Source: Euglena gracilis
Taxonomy: Eukaryota; Euglenida; Euglenophyceae; Euglenales
Assembly: GCA_039621445.1 (NCBI GenBank)
Contig: CP154957.1
Span: 31,886,399 to 31,950,398 of the forward strand
Length of the DNA stretch: 64,000 nt
Direction: 5' to 3'
Shown: positions 10,602 to 22,159 of the stretch, piece by piece
Numbering within the stretch: position 1 is the stretch's first letter
How the letters are laid out: the number at the start of each line of letters is the position of its first letter
Position numbers and translations under genes: made by a program
The notes under the pieces: model-generated
The model's database searches: none
What the model was told of the DNA's origin: nothing
The model's input: the letters and a program-made list of their open reading frames with translations, nothing else

Positions 10602-11214
10602 TGTGGCTGCACCGAAGGCACAAAGGAGCCAACATGGGAAGGTGCTTCCCTGTAGCAAGAGCGTTGACCATCGTGGTCAACGTGGACGGGAGCCAGGACC
10701 GATGTTGGACCCTGGCATCAACACAAATGCTTTTGTGTTGGGCGGTGGCTGTCTGTTGCTTCTCGTCACCGTGATCAAAAAGGCACGTGACTTTTTCCGT
10801 CCAAAGAGCCAATGCCAAGAGCCAGCCGTCCAGTTTGTCAAAATGTTGCCCCACGCAGCTTGCAAACCCTTTTGGAAATCTCAGGCGGCTGCCAGTGCCA
10901 CCTTTTCGCAAGACCACCACGGGGGCAACTGTTAACAAACGTATCCCCAAACAGAAGTGAGTGGGCTGCTGGGGTTTCCCGAGGTGTGGCGGCAGCCTCA
11001 AGACCAATTTTCTTTTATGAGTTGGCGGGGACCCAACAAATTTTTGGTGGGCAAATGTTTGGTGGAATATAGAGCCTAGAGCCGAACAGGAAATCCTGGG
11101 AACCCCATGGGCGTTGGGGACTTCCCCCTCACCCGTTGTGGTGTCAAAGGGTTTTCTTCTGCAATAATGGGTGCCTTGCATGGTAAGGGTGCAATGCAAA
11201 AGGATGAGGTGATG
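10602..11214. other. No gene supported
   Basis: A long minus-strand open frame (11199-10474) exists but has irregular Cys/His/Pro-rich composition without a domain and no splice context. I treat it as fortuitous. Confidence 0.4.
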
Positions 11215-12040
11215 GTTGGGCAGAACGGGGGGGGGGGGGCAAAGGTGAAAAGCATTTACCTGCAGACCCCCCTGGGGGGGGGTCTGCGGAAATTAAGTTC
11301 GAGCAGCCCGGCGAAGTCGGGCTGGACGAAATTTTTGGGGAAAGTTGGGTCAGCGTGTCCAGAACAGGGAATTTCTTAAGCCGGAGGGTACCCTATCCCC
11401 TGGGGGGGGGGGTCCAGCCAGCCAGCAGCTCAAATCCAGCCAGCCAGCAGCTCAAATCCAGCCAGCCAGCAGCTCAAATCCAGCCAGCAGCCCAAATTCA
11501 GGCTGGGAGCCCCCCCGGGGGGGAGGGTCGAGTGAAATGAAGTTGGGTCCAGCCCGGCCGCAGGCTGGCCAGCCAACTAGGCTGCCAGCACACCTGTCCC
11601 TGCATTTTTTTTTGTGCATTAGAATGTTTGGCAGTAAGTACGCTGTTCCTCCAGTCCCTATCCAGCCTGGTTCTAGCATCGAGTGGGCAAAAATGTTTCA
11701 GAAAAATTTGTTTTTCGTCGACCCAGCCCAACCCAGCCCCCTCCAGCCCCGGACCCCCCCCTCCCCCCTATCCCCCCGGGGGGGGGGGCCAGCCAGCAGC
11801 TCGTTTCCAGCCAGCAGCGTTTTTGCCAGCCAGAGGCTGGACCCCCCGGGGGGGGGGGGGGGGCTTAAGAAATTCCCTGGTCCAGAAATGGCATTTTTGG
11901 TGACTTTTGGGGGCTTCACCTCCAACCTTTGGCTGAAAGATGCCAACCCAGCTTGATTTGGGCACCCACCGGGTGCAGCTCCCAGTTGGCCGGACCCCCG
12001 CCTTTTCCGCAGGACCCCCCCCCCCGGGGCCCTTAGGAAC
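11215..12040. repeat. CAGCCAGCAGCTC repeat family with a short minisatellite
   Basis: At 11413-11500 a 23-base unit (CCAGCCAGCCAGCAGCTCAAAT) is repeated about four times. Flanks carry GGGGAAA.TTGGGTC and C-run/G-run hairpins. The same family, with GGGGAAAGGGTT and ACCCAGCTGGATTTG, recurs at 19440-19830 and 32030-32220. All frames look open because of composition. Confidence 0.55.
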
Positions 12041-12059
12041 CCCTGGCCACCAAACTGTT

Positions 12060-12262
12060 GCTTGTTGAACCCTATTCACATCTTTACCCGAGCTTAATGC
12101 ACACCTCAATAGATTGCCCAAGGGTGCCACAGACATTGTTCAACAACAAGTGAACCAATTCGTAGGGCAATTCAAATCCGGCTATTGCATCGTGGAAGGT
12201 GTGCATGTTCCATTTTGCCAATGATGGCATTTTCATAAAAAAGTGGAGGATGTGATTATCCC
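12060..12262. CDS. Coding-like segment, strand unresolved
   Basis: The plus strand reads NAHLNRLPKGATDIVQQQV then NQFVGQFKSGYCIVEGVHV before TGA. The minus strand reads HFFMKMPSLAKWNMHTFHD then AIAGFELPYELVHLLLNNV with a donor-like CGG|GTAAAG at its end. Both look like protein, so the strand cannot be chosen by eye. No domain recognised. Confidence 0.35.
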
Positions 12263-12902
12263 CTGCCCGTTGAATGTCACTGGCCCCTTCCTGCCCACCT
12301 GCTACCCACCAAGCAAACCAGGTCATTCTGACCCAACCCTGATAAGGGAAGGTTTGGCGGCTGTTATCGCCACCTTGTTGGCGTCATGGGTCTTAAGGAC
12401 CCAAGAGACCCAAGATTTAAGGACCAAGAGAGGGGCGGTCCAGCCGGCCAGCTTGAAAAGGTTTTGACAGGAAAAAAAGCTGCTGGCTGGACACCCCCAG
12501 GAGGTGCTGTGGGCAGACAGGGGAGTAGAGCATTTTCGACCCCCCCCGGGGGGGGCAGGGTTGCCTGCCCATAGTACCTCCAATGTCAACTCATTCGCCA
12601 TGGAAGTAGCACATGGCATGTAGTGGAGCCCCCAAACTTAAGTGTGGGGTATTGTGGTGTGGGGGGGGGTGGGGAGCTGTGTGGGGGGGGGGGGGGGAGT
12701 GTTTGGGGGAATATTGTGGGCATCACTGAAAAAAGGTGGCCGGATCTGGTGGTTGGACCCCAGCTTAAGAAAGTTGATAGCGGCGTTGCAGTATTCCTCT
12801 TAATACCGCAAGAACATTTTTCACAATGGATTTTATTTTGGTTGTTTAAGCCCAGCCCAGACCCCAAAACACATTCACAAACACCATGATGTTTTTCAAA
12901 CC

Positions 12903-13155
12903 TCACAAATCACAAATAATATTGGCAGAAGATCAAAGCCAGCATCGGCCAAATTGGACAAACCACAATTTTCATAGCCAAACCTTGCCAAAATCCTTAG
13001 CCACGTAATCAGAAAATGCTTTGTTTCTTTTCCATCTGCGTGGAACCTTGATTGTTTGGCAAACATGCTGCTATGCTCTTCCCGGCAATAGATTTGTGTT
13101 GAAAACCAGTATGTGAGACAGAGCATTTTGGTTGGTGCAACTTCCAACTTAGATC
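12903..13155 (-). CDS. Candidate exon, unknown protein
   Basis: On the minus strand about 80 codons are open, reading TKMLCLTYWFSTQIYCREEH, GKETKHFLITWLRILARFGY and LADAGFDLLPILFVICE. It ends at a donor-like GAG|GTTTGA. The plus strand is broken by stops, which favours the minus strand. No clear acceptor tract is visible because a long G/C run abuts the upstream side. Confidence 0.45.
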
Positions 13156-13601
13156 CCAGGTAGATTGCCGAACCCCCCCCCCCCCCCGAGGTGCACCTAT
13201 TTTTTTTCAGAAAGAGGGGGGGGCAAAAATGGCAAAAAAAATGGTGGTTCGAAAGTTGTGGGGCTTCAACTGAAAAATTCCGATCCAGCTGGATTTGCCC
13301 CCCCCCCCCACCTTCCCAGATCGATGGGGGACTTGGCCCTGGACACACCCCCTCCTTTGTGCTATCCCTGGGGAGGGGGGGTACCTTTTGTTATGTGCTG
13401 GGTGCTTGTCCAAAGCTGGCACACCCATCCGGGGGGGGGGGAGGGTTGGTTTTGGTCCCAGTGCCGTCCTGGCCCAGGCAATTTTTTTTTGAAAATGGCC
13501 ATTTTCGGTCCTCTGGTGCCTTCGGTGGTGGGTTGCAAGGTGTGCAACACTGCCCACCCCAAACCCGGCCCCCTGGGGGGGGGGTAGGGTTTAAGGGTGG
13601 G

Positions 13602-13775
13602 TATACATACATACATACATACATACATACATACATACATACATACATACATACATACATACATACATACATACATTCATACATACATACATACATACAT
13701 ACATACATACATACATACATACATACATACATACATACATACATACATACATACATACATACATACATACATACA

Positions 13776-13806
<31 letters not shown>
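13602..13806. repeat. (ACAT)n microsatellite, about 50 units
   Basis: An almost pure tetranucleotide array with one ATTC variant near 13675, followed by TA-rich decay to 13858. Frames through it are artefacts of the 4-base period. Confidence 0.95.
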
Positions 13807-13811
<5 letters not shown>

Positions 13812-14228
13812 CATGTATCTGTGTATATGTGTGTGTATAATATATATATATATACACATATCCCCCCCGGAAACTAGGCGGGGGGGGCTTTCAACCGGTT
13901 TTCATTTGGGTTCACCTTGGCCACACACAGAAGCCGAAAATAAAGGTTATCAACAAAGGTTAGGTGCAAGGTGCAAAAAGATCGCTTTTTTTGAAACTTC
14001 CCGGTAGGGGTTGTTTTTCCTGCCCAATTTGAGATTTGCAACCCCAAAAAAACACCTCAAACAGGGGTTGGAGCGGCCAAAATTTTTTGGGGAGGAACTT
14101 TCAGACAGGTCGCCATTTCCCGAATTTGGCCGGAAAAGTGGGGGGGACTTTTGACTGGGGGAAAATTAACAGACAGTTACAGTATTGTTATAACACCCCC
14201 CCCATTGCCGAATCCAAGACCTATGTCC

Positions 14229-14230
<2 letters not shown>

Positions 14231-14272
<42 letters not shown>
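14231..14272. repeat. (GT)n microsatellite
   Basis: About 21 uninterrupted GT units. Confidence 0.9.
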
Positions 14273-14274
<2 letters not shown>

Positions 14275-14504
14275 AAGGCAAGGCTGCCACAGGTAAATGC
14301 TCATGTGGGTAAACGTTGTTGAGTGCAGGAAAACTCAATTGACACCCACTCATTTTTGGTGTATTTCGGGTCGTTTTCATGATGTTTCAAATAATTTGAA
14401 ATGGGGGGACTGAAAAGCCGTTTCCTGGACCCGACCGACGCCACGAAATCCTACTGACGTAAATGGGTTTCGACTGGAATTCTGTGAAATGGGTTCAGCG
14501 TTTT

Positions 14505-14720
14505 CGTCTTGTGGGGAACCAGGGTTGTGTTTGCCAACCCCTGGGGGGTGCCTTGTGTTTTGGTGGGGGGGGTACCTGCCACCACGGGGGTACCCGCACC
14601 AGGTATGGGGGGGGGGGTCGGTTTCGGGCCCCTGTGCCTGCCGACCAAGACAAATTTTTCTTTAAAAAATGACAGTTTACGGCCCCAATGGTCAGGGGGG
14701 CAGGGGGCAGGGGGAGTGCG
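14505..14720. repeat. Diverged copy of the 7781-8059 MITE family
   Basis: Alternating GGTGCCT/ACCTGCC palindromic pieces between G runs, an inner TTCTTTAAAAAATGACAG stretch and GGGCCC blocks match the layout of the better copies. Ends are not clear. Confidence 0.4.
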
Positions 14721-14931
14721 AGAGGGGCCCACAAGGCTGTGGGCCAACTAAATTCATCACCGGTGTTTAACCCCCCAATTTATGGCTTTTTATGCTGTTT
14801 TTTTTTTTGCATCCGACGTCAGACTGAACATTTAAGGGTGGCCGACTACCAAGGCGGGGAGGGGGGGAGCGATCTTCGTAAATTCTGAGTTTTTTCTTGC
14901 AGGGCCCAGAATTTTTTGGGTAATGTATAAT

Positions 14932-15346
14932 CAGCCTATTGCTGAAGGGTTTGAGCACCCCCCACCAGGGGGGGGAGTTGGACTGCAGCTGGTCCAAATT
15001 TGGCCAGTGGAAATCCTAGTGCACTCCCCGAAGGGGGGGGTCCGCTAGCAGGGCCAGCTAGTGGAAAATTTTCTTCGGCGACCGGCACTAGTTTTTTTTG
15101 GCCCCCAAAACTTGCCCAAAATGCCCATTTTTGTCCATTTTTTGGTTTTTTTTTTGCACAACAGAGTCAGCCCCAAAAAAACCTTATGCCATCTCCACCT
15201 GGGCGTGCAGAGCCAGAGGAAAATGAGGTTTTTTCCAGTTGGGGAACCTGGACCCCCCGGGGGAGGGGTGTCCAGCTGGTCATTTTTTCCCCCGTGTGTA
15301 GCAAAATGGCTAGTGGACCCCCCTAGGATCCATCAGCAATAGCCTG
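14932..15346. mobile_element. Short hAT-like MITE, same family as 4949-6259
   Basis: Terminal inverted repeats CAGCCTATTGCTGAAGGG and its complement-like CCATCAGCAATAGCCTG bound 415 bp. Flanking octamers TGTATAAT (14924-14931) and TGGATAAT (15347-15354) match at 7 of 8. Subterminal blocks (TGGACTGCAGCTGGTCC, GCAGGGCCAGCTAGTGGAA) correspond to those of the 1.31-kb element, so this is an internally deleted relative. Confidence 0.7.
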
Positions 15347-15354
15347 TGGATAAT

Positions 15355-16770
15355 GCCAATGTCTTTGGAATTTGAGGCCAATTTTGTTTCGAGTATTAGG
15401 GGCAAATGTTCTGCCTACACATTGTACCATTTTTATTCAGGCTTTAAAACTCTTGGCCAGATGATTCAAATTCTCAGCAGGTTCTTTGTTTTCTTTTTCT
15501 TTTTTTTAAAAAAAAACAGGTTGATCTCAGAGCAACGTAGGGATTTTGCTTGAGTTCTCGGCCTGAAGCTAATAAAAAAAAATCTTGGAGCGTTTTTGCC
15601 CAAAAGACCCACTCTGCCACCCCCCCCCCCGTCGGAACTTGGAAATTTATCCTGGCCAATGCAGAGAAAACTGGTATGCGCAACTTCACATAATTTTCCG
15701 CAATTTTCAGTATTTTTTCCACAATTTGCTTTTCTTCAGTCTGTATTATCTGAAAATGGATGATGCAATGAGTTCCCACCATTTCTTGAATGGTTCACAA
15801 CATTGTTCTACTAAACAATGGGTGATTTGTGGAAAAATCTGACCAAAAATGCAATATAACTCTCAGTTGAAATCATTTCATCACCCAAAAGCCAAAACCA
15901 AAAAAATTACCCAAAAAATTGGTTTGAACATTCAGAAACCCCGCTTGTGTACTCCTTGCCTTCGAGTTGTTAATGAAATTAACAATGTTGTTAAAGTTGT
16001 TAATGAAATTTGAATTTGTGGTAGTTTCATATTCACATTTAACTCAGTTCCAAAGGAAACCTCAATAAAGGTTGTTTGCAAACGGGTGTGAACAAAATTT
16101 TTTAACGAACACGTTTTTCAACTCAAAAATTTTAAATCCTCATTTTCTCTTTTTTAATTCCATTTAGAAACATATCAACACCTTTTTTTTTGGGTATCTG
16201 GGTATTTTTCCCTGTTATTTTTTTTTCCAGAAACAGAAACCCCAGGAATCAATAGGGATCTCCAGAGACTTTGGCTTTCAGGGAGGGCAGGCTGGTGAAT
16301 ACATCCGGGGGGGGGGGGTAGTTGTCCGGTATTTCTGTTGTTTTTTTTGCAAGTCAGGTATATTTTTTTCATGGTTTCCAAAAATTTATTTTGTGACATA
16401 GCGTGTTTCCATTTCAGAACACGCCCAGAGGGCCTGCTGGGATTCTTTTTTTTTATTTAAAAAAAGAACGGTTGGTGATCGGGGGGGGGGGGCGGCTGGA
16501 CCATGCCATTGCTCAAGGTGTGTCCGACCCCACCTCCCGAGGAGGGGTGACTGATTGGTTTTTAAAGTGGCTGATTGGTTTTTTAGCTCCAGACCCCCCC
16601 CCCTCAGGGTCGGCGGCCAGGAGTGGCCAAAAGTGATTGCCCCCCGCAAAATTGGGTTCCCTGAGCCCCTCCTCCCACCAGGGGGTGGGTGTACCTCGTG
16701 TGGAAAACCCCTGGTTCATTGTCCAGACACTGACATATAATAGGGTGCCGCCTCCTTGGCTAATCAATTC
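15355..16770. other. Mostly non-coding; one possible micro-exon
   Basis: At 15441-15479 a 39-base open piece (FKTLGQMIQILS) lies between TTTTTATTCAG and GTTCTT, weakly exon-like. Near 15750 a block containing ATGAGTT..CCATTTCTTGAA resembles 35680-35700, so it is a dispersed repeat. Otherwise only homopolymer-rich sequence. Confidence 0.3.
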
Positions 16771-16782
16771 GCTCATTTCCAG

Positions 16783-18221
16783 GCATTGTCATTTAAAACC
16801 ATTTATGGTTGGCACTTGGGTCCAGTCTTCAATCCCCATCTATGGCCATTTTTGGGTGAAAATGCAGAATGCGTATGCGCCCTGAGAGTGAGTTGGGTCT
16901 CGGTCGAAAGTGAATTGCTTTCAAGTTCTCTGGCAGAATGTCTTAGCGATCAGGCTTCTTTTTAAGGAAGGTCGCACCCCCGGGGGGGGGGGGTGGGTGC
17001 TATGGGCAGGCAGGGGGGCAGGGCACTTTCGACCCCCCGGGGGGGGGGGTCGGGTTTTGGGGTGGGTAGTGCTATAGCACCCCCTCGCACACACGCCCGT
17101 TCGAATTCCTCTCTTCAGAAAATGTCCACCACAAAATGTGAGTGTGGTATGGTGCACAAGGCATTATTCCATGCGTCGTCTTCGGATTGATTGCTGTACA
17201 TCCCTTGCCCCCAAGGGAGGAACTAAAGTACACTGTGTCGATTCACCATTGCGTTTTGCTGTTGCGCGCCATGATCGGTTGGGTATGTATTCCGGGTCGG
17301 GCACCCACCTTGGATCTGACCCCCCGGGGGGGGTGTGCCTGCTATGGGCAGGCACCCTATAGCACAAGGCACCCCCCTCCCCCCCCCCGGGGTTGGTAAA
17401 AAGAAGCCTGTTAGCGATCCGATTGTATTTCCAGATGAAAAATGTGGTTCAAATAGGAACAACCTGCCTTGCGGTCTCTCACCCTCCACAAACCTCCCCA
17501 TTGTTTATCCCTCCCCCCAGGCAGACCAACCAACGGACAATTTATCCCCCCCCTGGTGCAAAAAGATGAAAATAGCCCACAGGCGGATTCTTTTGCCTTG
17601 AAAACCACCAAATCCAATATTTGGAAATTTAATGTGGTCCACCGTCATAAAAATGCCATTTTTTTTACTGATTTGCCAAGGATAGGCGAGTCGGGACGTT
17701 TTGAGTAACTTTGGTGTCAGATCTTGACCAACAATTGCTTGATTTAGAACCCCCTCCCATTCTTAACCAAATATTCATTTAGTCTGTTCACAGATACGTT
17801 AGTGAACACAATTTTTTTTTGGTGAACACAGGTGAGCACAAGAATTTTGATGAAAACAACAAAGATTTGATAAAATACACATGAAAAGTCGGTTGATCTG
17901 TTGACACCACAAACACAATGGGCTCCATTGTGCCATCTCTTAAGACCAGGGGGCTCACCGGGTACCCCCCCCTGGGGGGGAGGGGTCCAGGGAACCCGCT
18001 TTCTGGGGTCAGTTTCAGGCTCAAAAAAGGCCAAAAATGGCCAAATCCCACCTCTGGCAGGGGGCCCACACAACCTTTGGTGGTACCCCCGGGGGGGGGG
18101 GAGGGTGGACCCACCCAACCTACGTGGGGTCAAAATTTAAAAAAATTCAGGCAGACGACATCCTGGGGCAGACGAAGAATTCACAACTGAGGAGTGGAAA
18201 AAACTGATCATTTTGTTATGA
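16783..18221 (+). CDS. Candidate four-exon gene tail, unknown protein
   Basis: Four open pieces can be joined with compatible phase: 16783-16887 (after TCATTTCCAG, donor GTGAGT), 17119-17137 (after CTCTCTTCAG, donor GTGAGT), 17521-17704 (after CTCCCCCCAG, donor GTAACT) and 18155-18221 (after TTCAGGCAG, ending TGA). The third exon reads IPPLVQKDENSPQADSFALK and SNIWKFNVVHRHKNAIFFTD. The last reads ADEEFTTEEWKKL. The introns contain MITE fragments and G/C runs. The first exon is also open in a second frame, and the 19-base second exon is speculative. No domain is recognised, and upstream exons are not identified. Confidence 0.4.
16975..17405. repeat. Fragments of the palindromic MITE family inside introns
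   Basis: GGTGGGTGCTATGGGCAGGCAG (16996-17017) and GTGCCTGCTATGGGCAGGCAC (17332-17352) with flanking C/G runs match the palindromic units at 7781-8059. A further piece with the same layout lies at 25890-25985. Confidence 0.5.
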
Positions 18222-18641
18222 CTCCCACTTTTTTCCCAGCATTTTTTTGGTGAACACAAATTTTTCGTGGTGAACACAGGTGAAGTGAACACAATTTTTT
18301 CCCTTGGTGATCGCATGTACACAGAAAAAATATTTTCTACCTGAATGCGCTCTTAACGCCCCTCCTTCGGCCACCAAACCAGATCCTAAAGCCCAGGGGG
18401 GGGTTATAAGTTGGTTTTGGTTATAGCCTTTGAACCATCACAGGTGGGGAGGACGCTTCATGGCCAAACCTACCTACCCACCCACCCATTCTCAAAATAC
18501 TACTGGGGGCCGCCAGGCTCCACTGAATGTATGATGAACTTTTTCCCGAACCAAGCCCAGACACCATTCTTATTCAGGATTTGAAACATGGAGGAATTTC
18601 TTTCATTTACAGCTGAACAATTTATTCTGTTTTCCACTTAG

Positions 18642-18956
18642 GTTATGAACACATGGTGGCTGCGAAGGTTGATTCAATATTGGAGATTATAATGGGTATA
18701 CTTTTGTCATCTTTGCCTGAGGTCGTCGCAAGTGGCAAGCGGCAGCAAACCTCAGGAGACCATTTGGGGTTTTTTTTTGAGCTTCTCTTTCCCTTGAAAG
18801 GTGAGTTGCCTGGTTTCAATATGAGTTTTGAAACATTTTGAACTCGCAATGCCATTTTGGAGGTGACACAATCACCACCACCACCACCACCACCACCACC
18901 ACCACCACCACCACCACCACCACCACCACCACCACCGCCATCGCCATCACCGTCAC

Positions 18957-19004
<48 letters not shown>

Positions 19005-19005
19005 T

Positions 19006-19045
<40 letters not shown>

Positions 19046-19397
19046 CCACCACCACCACCACCACCACGACCACCACCACCACCATCATTAGCATCAGAGC
19101 CTTTGGAACACCATTGAACGGTCAGGTGAAAAGTGCCAATTGTTTCTTAAATTTTGAGGTTTTTTTTCTCCTCCTGATCTGCTAATGAGGAAAATGGCCG
19201 CCTATGTCCATCTTTCTGCAGTTGGCTGTGCACACACAGATTCTGATTCAGATCCATCCCCAGAGCTTTCCTGTCTGGAAACATATCAACCGCCTGCTCA
19301 TTCTTCGACAAAAAGAAACCCCCCCAAAATAATCATTTTGCACTCTGCGAAATTAGTCCAAAGTGATCAGTCCACTAATTTTGCAGTGCACAATTAG
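18642..19397 (+). CDS. Candidate two-exon gene tail, unknown protein
   Basis: Exon 18642-18800 lies between TGTTTTCCACTTAG and a consensus donor AAAG|GTGAGT and reads EHMVAAKVDSILEIIMGILL then SSLPEVVASGKRQQTSGDHL. The next open piece begins after ATCTTTCTGCAG at 19222. The codon split across the join is completed in phase and reads on as GCAHTDSDSDPSPELSCLE to a TAG at 19395-19397. The 421-base intron holds a (CAC)n/(CAT)n microsatellite. The splice signals are the best in the window. I do not recognise the protein. A Ser/Asp-rich tail suggests a disordered C-terminus. Confidence 0.6.
18871..19083. repeat. (CAC)n/(CAT)n compound microsatellite
   Basis: A (CAC)n block (18871-18936), (CAT)n (about 18955-19044) and a further (CAC)n block, all within the intron of the 18.6-19.4 kb candidate gene. 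Confidence 0.9.
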
Positions 19398-19439
19398 TGG
19401 ACGATCTTTTTGGCCCCTTCATTTTTGCACCGGGGGAGA

Positions 19440-19860
19440 GGGGTCAGACCAGGGGTTTTCGAAGCCGGAGGCGCCCCCCGGGGGGGGGGGGGGGTTCAGG
19501 CCAGCCGGCACTTTTTTCGCCCAGCCAGCAGCTACCAACCAAGTAAGTCGAATAATAATGAGAGTCCACTGAAATAAAGAAGAGGAGGAGGAGGAGGAGG
19601 AGGAGGAGTCGAAACTTTTGGGGAAAGGGTTCAAAAAATGTCCCAAAAATGCAGTTTTTGAGACATTTTGGGATTTTCACCTCAAAAGAAATGCCAACCC
19701 AGCAGAAAAATGCCAACCCAGCTGGATTTGCTTTTTTCCCTGTTTTTGGTGTACCAGCCAAGTCCACCTGCCAGCCACTGGTCCCCACCTCTTGGAACCC
19801 CCCCAGAGGGCTTCCACCCAGCAATTTTTCCTTTGCAACTGGGGAAGATAAAATCTTTGT
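19440..19860. repeat. CAGCCAGCAGC repeat family copy
   Basis: G/C run, CCAGCCAGCAGCT, a (GAG)n tract (19580-19608), GGGGAAAGGGTT and CCAACCCAGCTGGATTTGC in the same order as at 11215-12040 and 32030-32220. Confidence 0.5.
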
Positions 19861-20076
19861 GTGTTTTTTTGGCCAAATCTTAAAAAAAAAAGTGCAAACA
19901 AATGGAGTCTTCAGACTTTTTCTGAGCCAAAAAAAAATTCCACGCTTCGTGCCGAATTTTATTTTGTACAGGGGGAGGGGGGAGTCCAAGCTAACCACCC
20001 CCTCCTCCCCGATCATTCACCCTGACCGAAGGAGTTGGGCATTTTTTGAAAAATGACCAAAATTCATTGCTTTCAG

Positions 20077-20575
20077 GCAAGTGGCCAGAGTGACCAGCTC
20101 CGCTCCGTCCACCCCAAACTGATTGATTGGTTTTCAAAAAGTGACCGACGACCAATAATGTTCATTTTGGCCATGCTGCTGTGTCGGTGGGGAGGTGTCA
20201 CCGCCCATTCCCCCCGACCACGATGACCAATGATTCTGGGGCTTTTTAGCTTTCTTTTAGCTCCCGATTTGACCGCAGCTACCAGGCTGGGGCAGGGTTC
20301 GACATAAAGGCGTGGTGAGAAGGGAGGCAGAGTCTGGAAAAGAGCTGCTGATCCCCCAACGACCCCCGCGTGGCCCCAGTTAGAAAATCCAGGAAAAAAC
20401 CTCCCCGCCAGCCATGTGTGGTCTCAGATGTGGAAGCTGGTTTTCATTGGTAGAAAGCGCTGTCATTGACCGCGTCTTCCCACATTTCAAGACAATTAAT
20501 GCTGACAAGGTTTGCAACTCAGATTTTTGCTTTGAAAACAGAACCGTCCTGTTTTGTGACCTTTTGATTTCATAG
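20077..20575 (+). CDS. Candidate exon cluster, unknown protein
   Basis: Three short coding-like pieces lie in a row. 20077-20226, after TTGCTTTCAG, reads GQSDQLRSVHPKLIDWFSKS then RRPIMFILAMLLCRWGG and ends at TGA. 20261-20314, between TTTCTTTTAG and GTGAGA, reads SRFDRSYQAGAGFDIKAW. 20414-20575 is an ATG-started frame with CGSWFSLVESAVIDRVFPHF and INADKVCNSDFCFENRTVL before TAG. I could not find one splice pattern joining all three in phase, so they may be exons of one gene with a missed junction, or decayed. The family is unknown. Confidence 0.4.
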
Positions 20576-21034
20576 TAGAAAGCAGAAAAATGTTGGGGAA
20601 AACGTGGAAATATTTGTAGGCAAGTGTGCCACAGGGATGGGCTGGACCATTTTGTTTTTTTTTAAAAAAATAATGCATGAAATTAGAAACCATTGCGATC
20701 GAAATTATATTTGCAAGGAGGGAGAGATTTCATACCTGGGTGCTAACCGGCTATGTTTTTATGTGAAGCTTTTTCTTCTTGAAGTTCTTCTTCTGTATTT
20801 TGCTGTTCTGACCCTTTTGGAGGAGCCCTTTCAGAAAACCATTGCACCCCCAAACGTACAATCAATTTGTCACTGGCCGACCCCCCCAGGCTATGTGAGC
20901 TATCTTTACCATTTGGGACCCCCCTCCTCTCTGGGGGGGGGGGGGGGGGGGGTCGACAAAAACGACTGACCCTGGCCTGGCGCCAGAAAAAAAAATTTTT
21001 TTTTTTTTTTTTTTTAGTGAATAAGTGCTGATTT

Positions 21035-21545
21035 GATAAAGATATTTTTGCAAACAAAACCACGATCCAAGCGTTGATTTTGGTGATGAGAACCAATGGT
21101 GCGTCGATTTAGGTTCGAATTCAGAAGACAAAAAAGGATGGTTCCAGTGACCTGGCACCCTTCTCAATGGCACCGGAAATAGTGCACAAATAGCCCCTCA
21201 GGGAGATCAAAAAAAGGTTCCAACAATTTGGCACCACCCCAAATTATTTGGGGAGTGGGGGGGTTAAATTCTCTCGCAAAAAAACGCAACAGGGAGGGCA
21301 CATTATTTGGTGGTATATTATTTGTCAGGAGCTTTTCTATTCATATTGTGTGGGCCAAGCATCATTTCAAAATCAACCAACATGCGGACACAGGTATTTT
21401 GGATGAGAACCCAATATATTGATCTTTGGTTGAAAACCCTCAGAAGACAAAAAGGATGGTTCATTGACCTGGCACCCTGATTCAATGGCACCGGAAATAG
21501 TGACAAAGATAATTTTTGCAAACAAAACCCGTTGTACACATTTCT
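21035..21545. repeat. Tandem duplication, about 320-base period
   Basis: A block containing AGAAGACAAAAA.GGATGGTTC, GACCTGGCACCCT and CAATGGCACCGGAAATAGTG occurs at 21122-21183 and again at 21441-21501. Flanking TTTTTGCAAACAAAACC and GATGAGAACC pieces are also doubled. It is imperfect, so not recent. Confidence 0.6.
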
Positions 21546-22159
21546 TTTGCACCTAGGGTACGGAACCTGGTTAGGCCTGAAAAACAACCAGCCGCGCGTC
21601 AATTGTAATTCTTTCTGTGTTTTAACCCATGGAAAGGAAATCATGTCGTCGCACAAATTATGTTTTCCTGTCTGTCTCCACACGTCAAATTGGTTGCCAC
21701 ATCAAGCTTATATGGATTTCTCCTAATCCAAACTCAAGAGTTTGTCCAAACCCCCTCCGCAATAACAGCAAACAATACCCAGGCAAGACCCTGGCAGGGG
21801 TCTTGCCTGACTGCGCCCTTAATAGCCTGGCAGGAGGAAAAGCGTTCAAGAATTATGAATGTCGCCCTTGGTCTCAGTAGCTCCCGGGTGTTCCTCAACA
21901 CAAACAGGAATGGGATTTCCCTCTGACAACAGCATATTGACAAATATTATTTGTTTAACAAAATTGAAAGTGAAGTAAATGTCAAGGATGTATTCAGAAA
22001 CGTTCAACCCATTTTTTGGGGGGGGCCTTTATGAGATTGCCTGAATAACGTACCCCCCAACCCTCATTTCCGATGCCCAAATAATACACCTCAGGCATAT
22101 TTTTGGAGGCGGTTAGCATTTTTTTATGTGCTCACTGGCCTTTGGGGGGGGGGTCACAG

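Noticed and set aside
10474-11199. Minus-strand frame of 241 codons
   Set aside because: Irregular composition, no domain or splice context, and the opposite strand holds a better candidate at 10440-10601.
11345-11956. Frame of 203 codons with Gln/Ala/Ser repeats
   Set aside because: Arises from the CAGCCAGCAGCTC repeat family. The same pattern appears in other copies in different frames.
13391-13877. Long frames of repeated Thr-Tyr-Ile-His or Tyr-Val-Cys-Met
   Set aside because: They are the (ACAT)n microsatellite, open in several frames on both strands. The same applies at 30308-30865.
18816-19185. Poly-Pro, poly-Ser, poly-Thr and poly-Met frames
   Set aside because: Products of the (CAC)n/(CAT)n microsatellite inside an intron-like interval.
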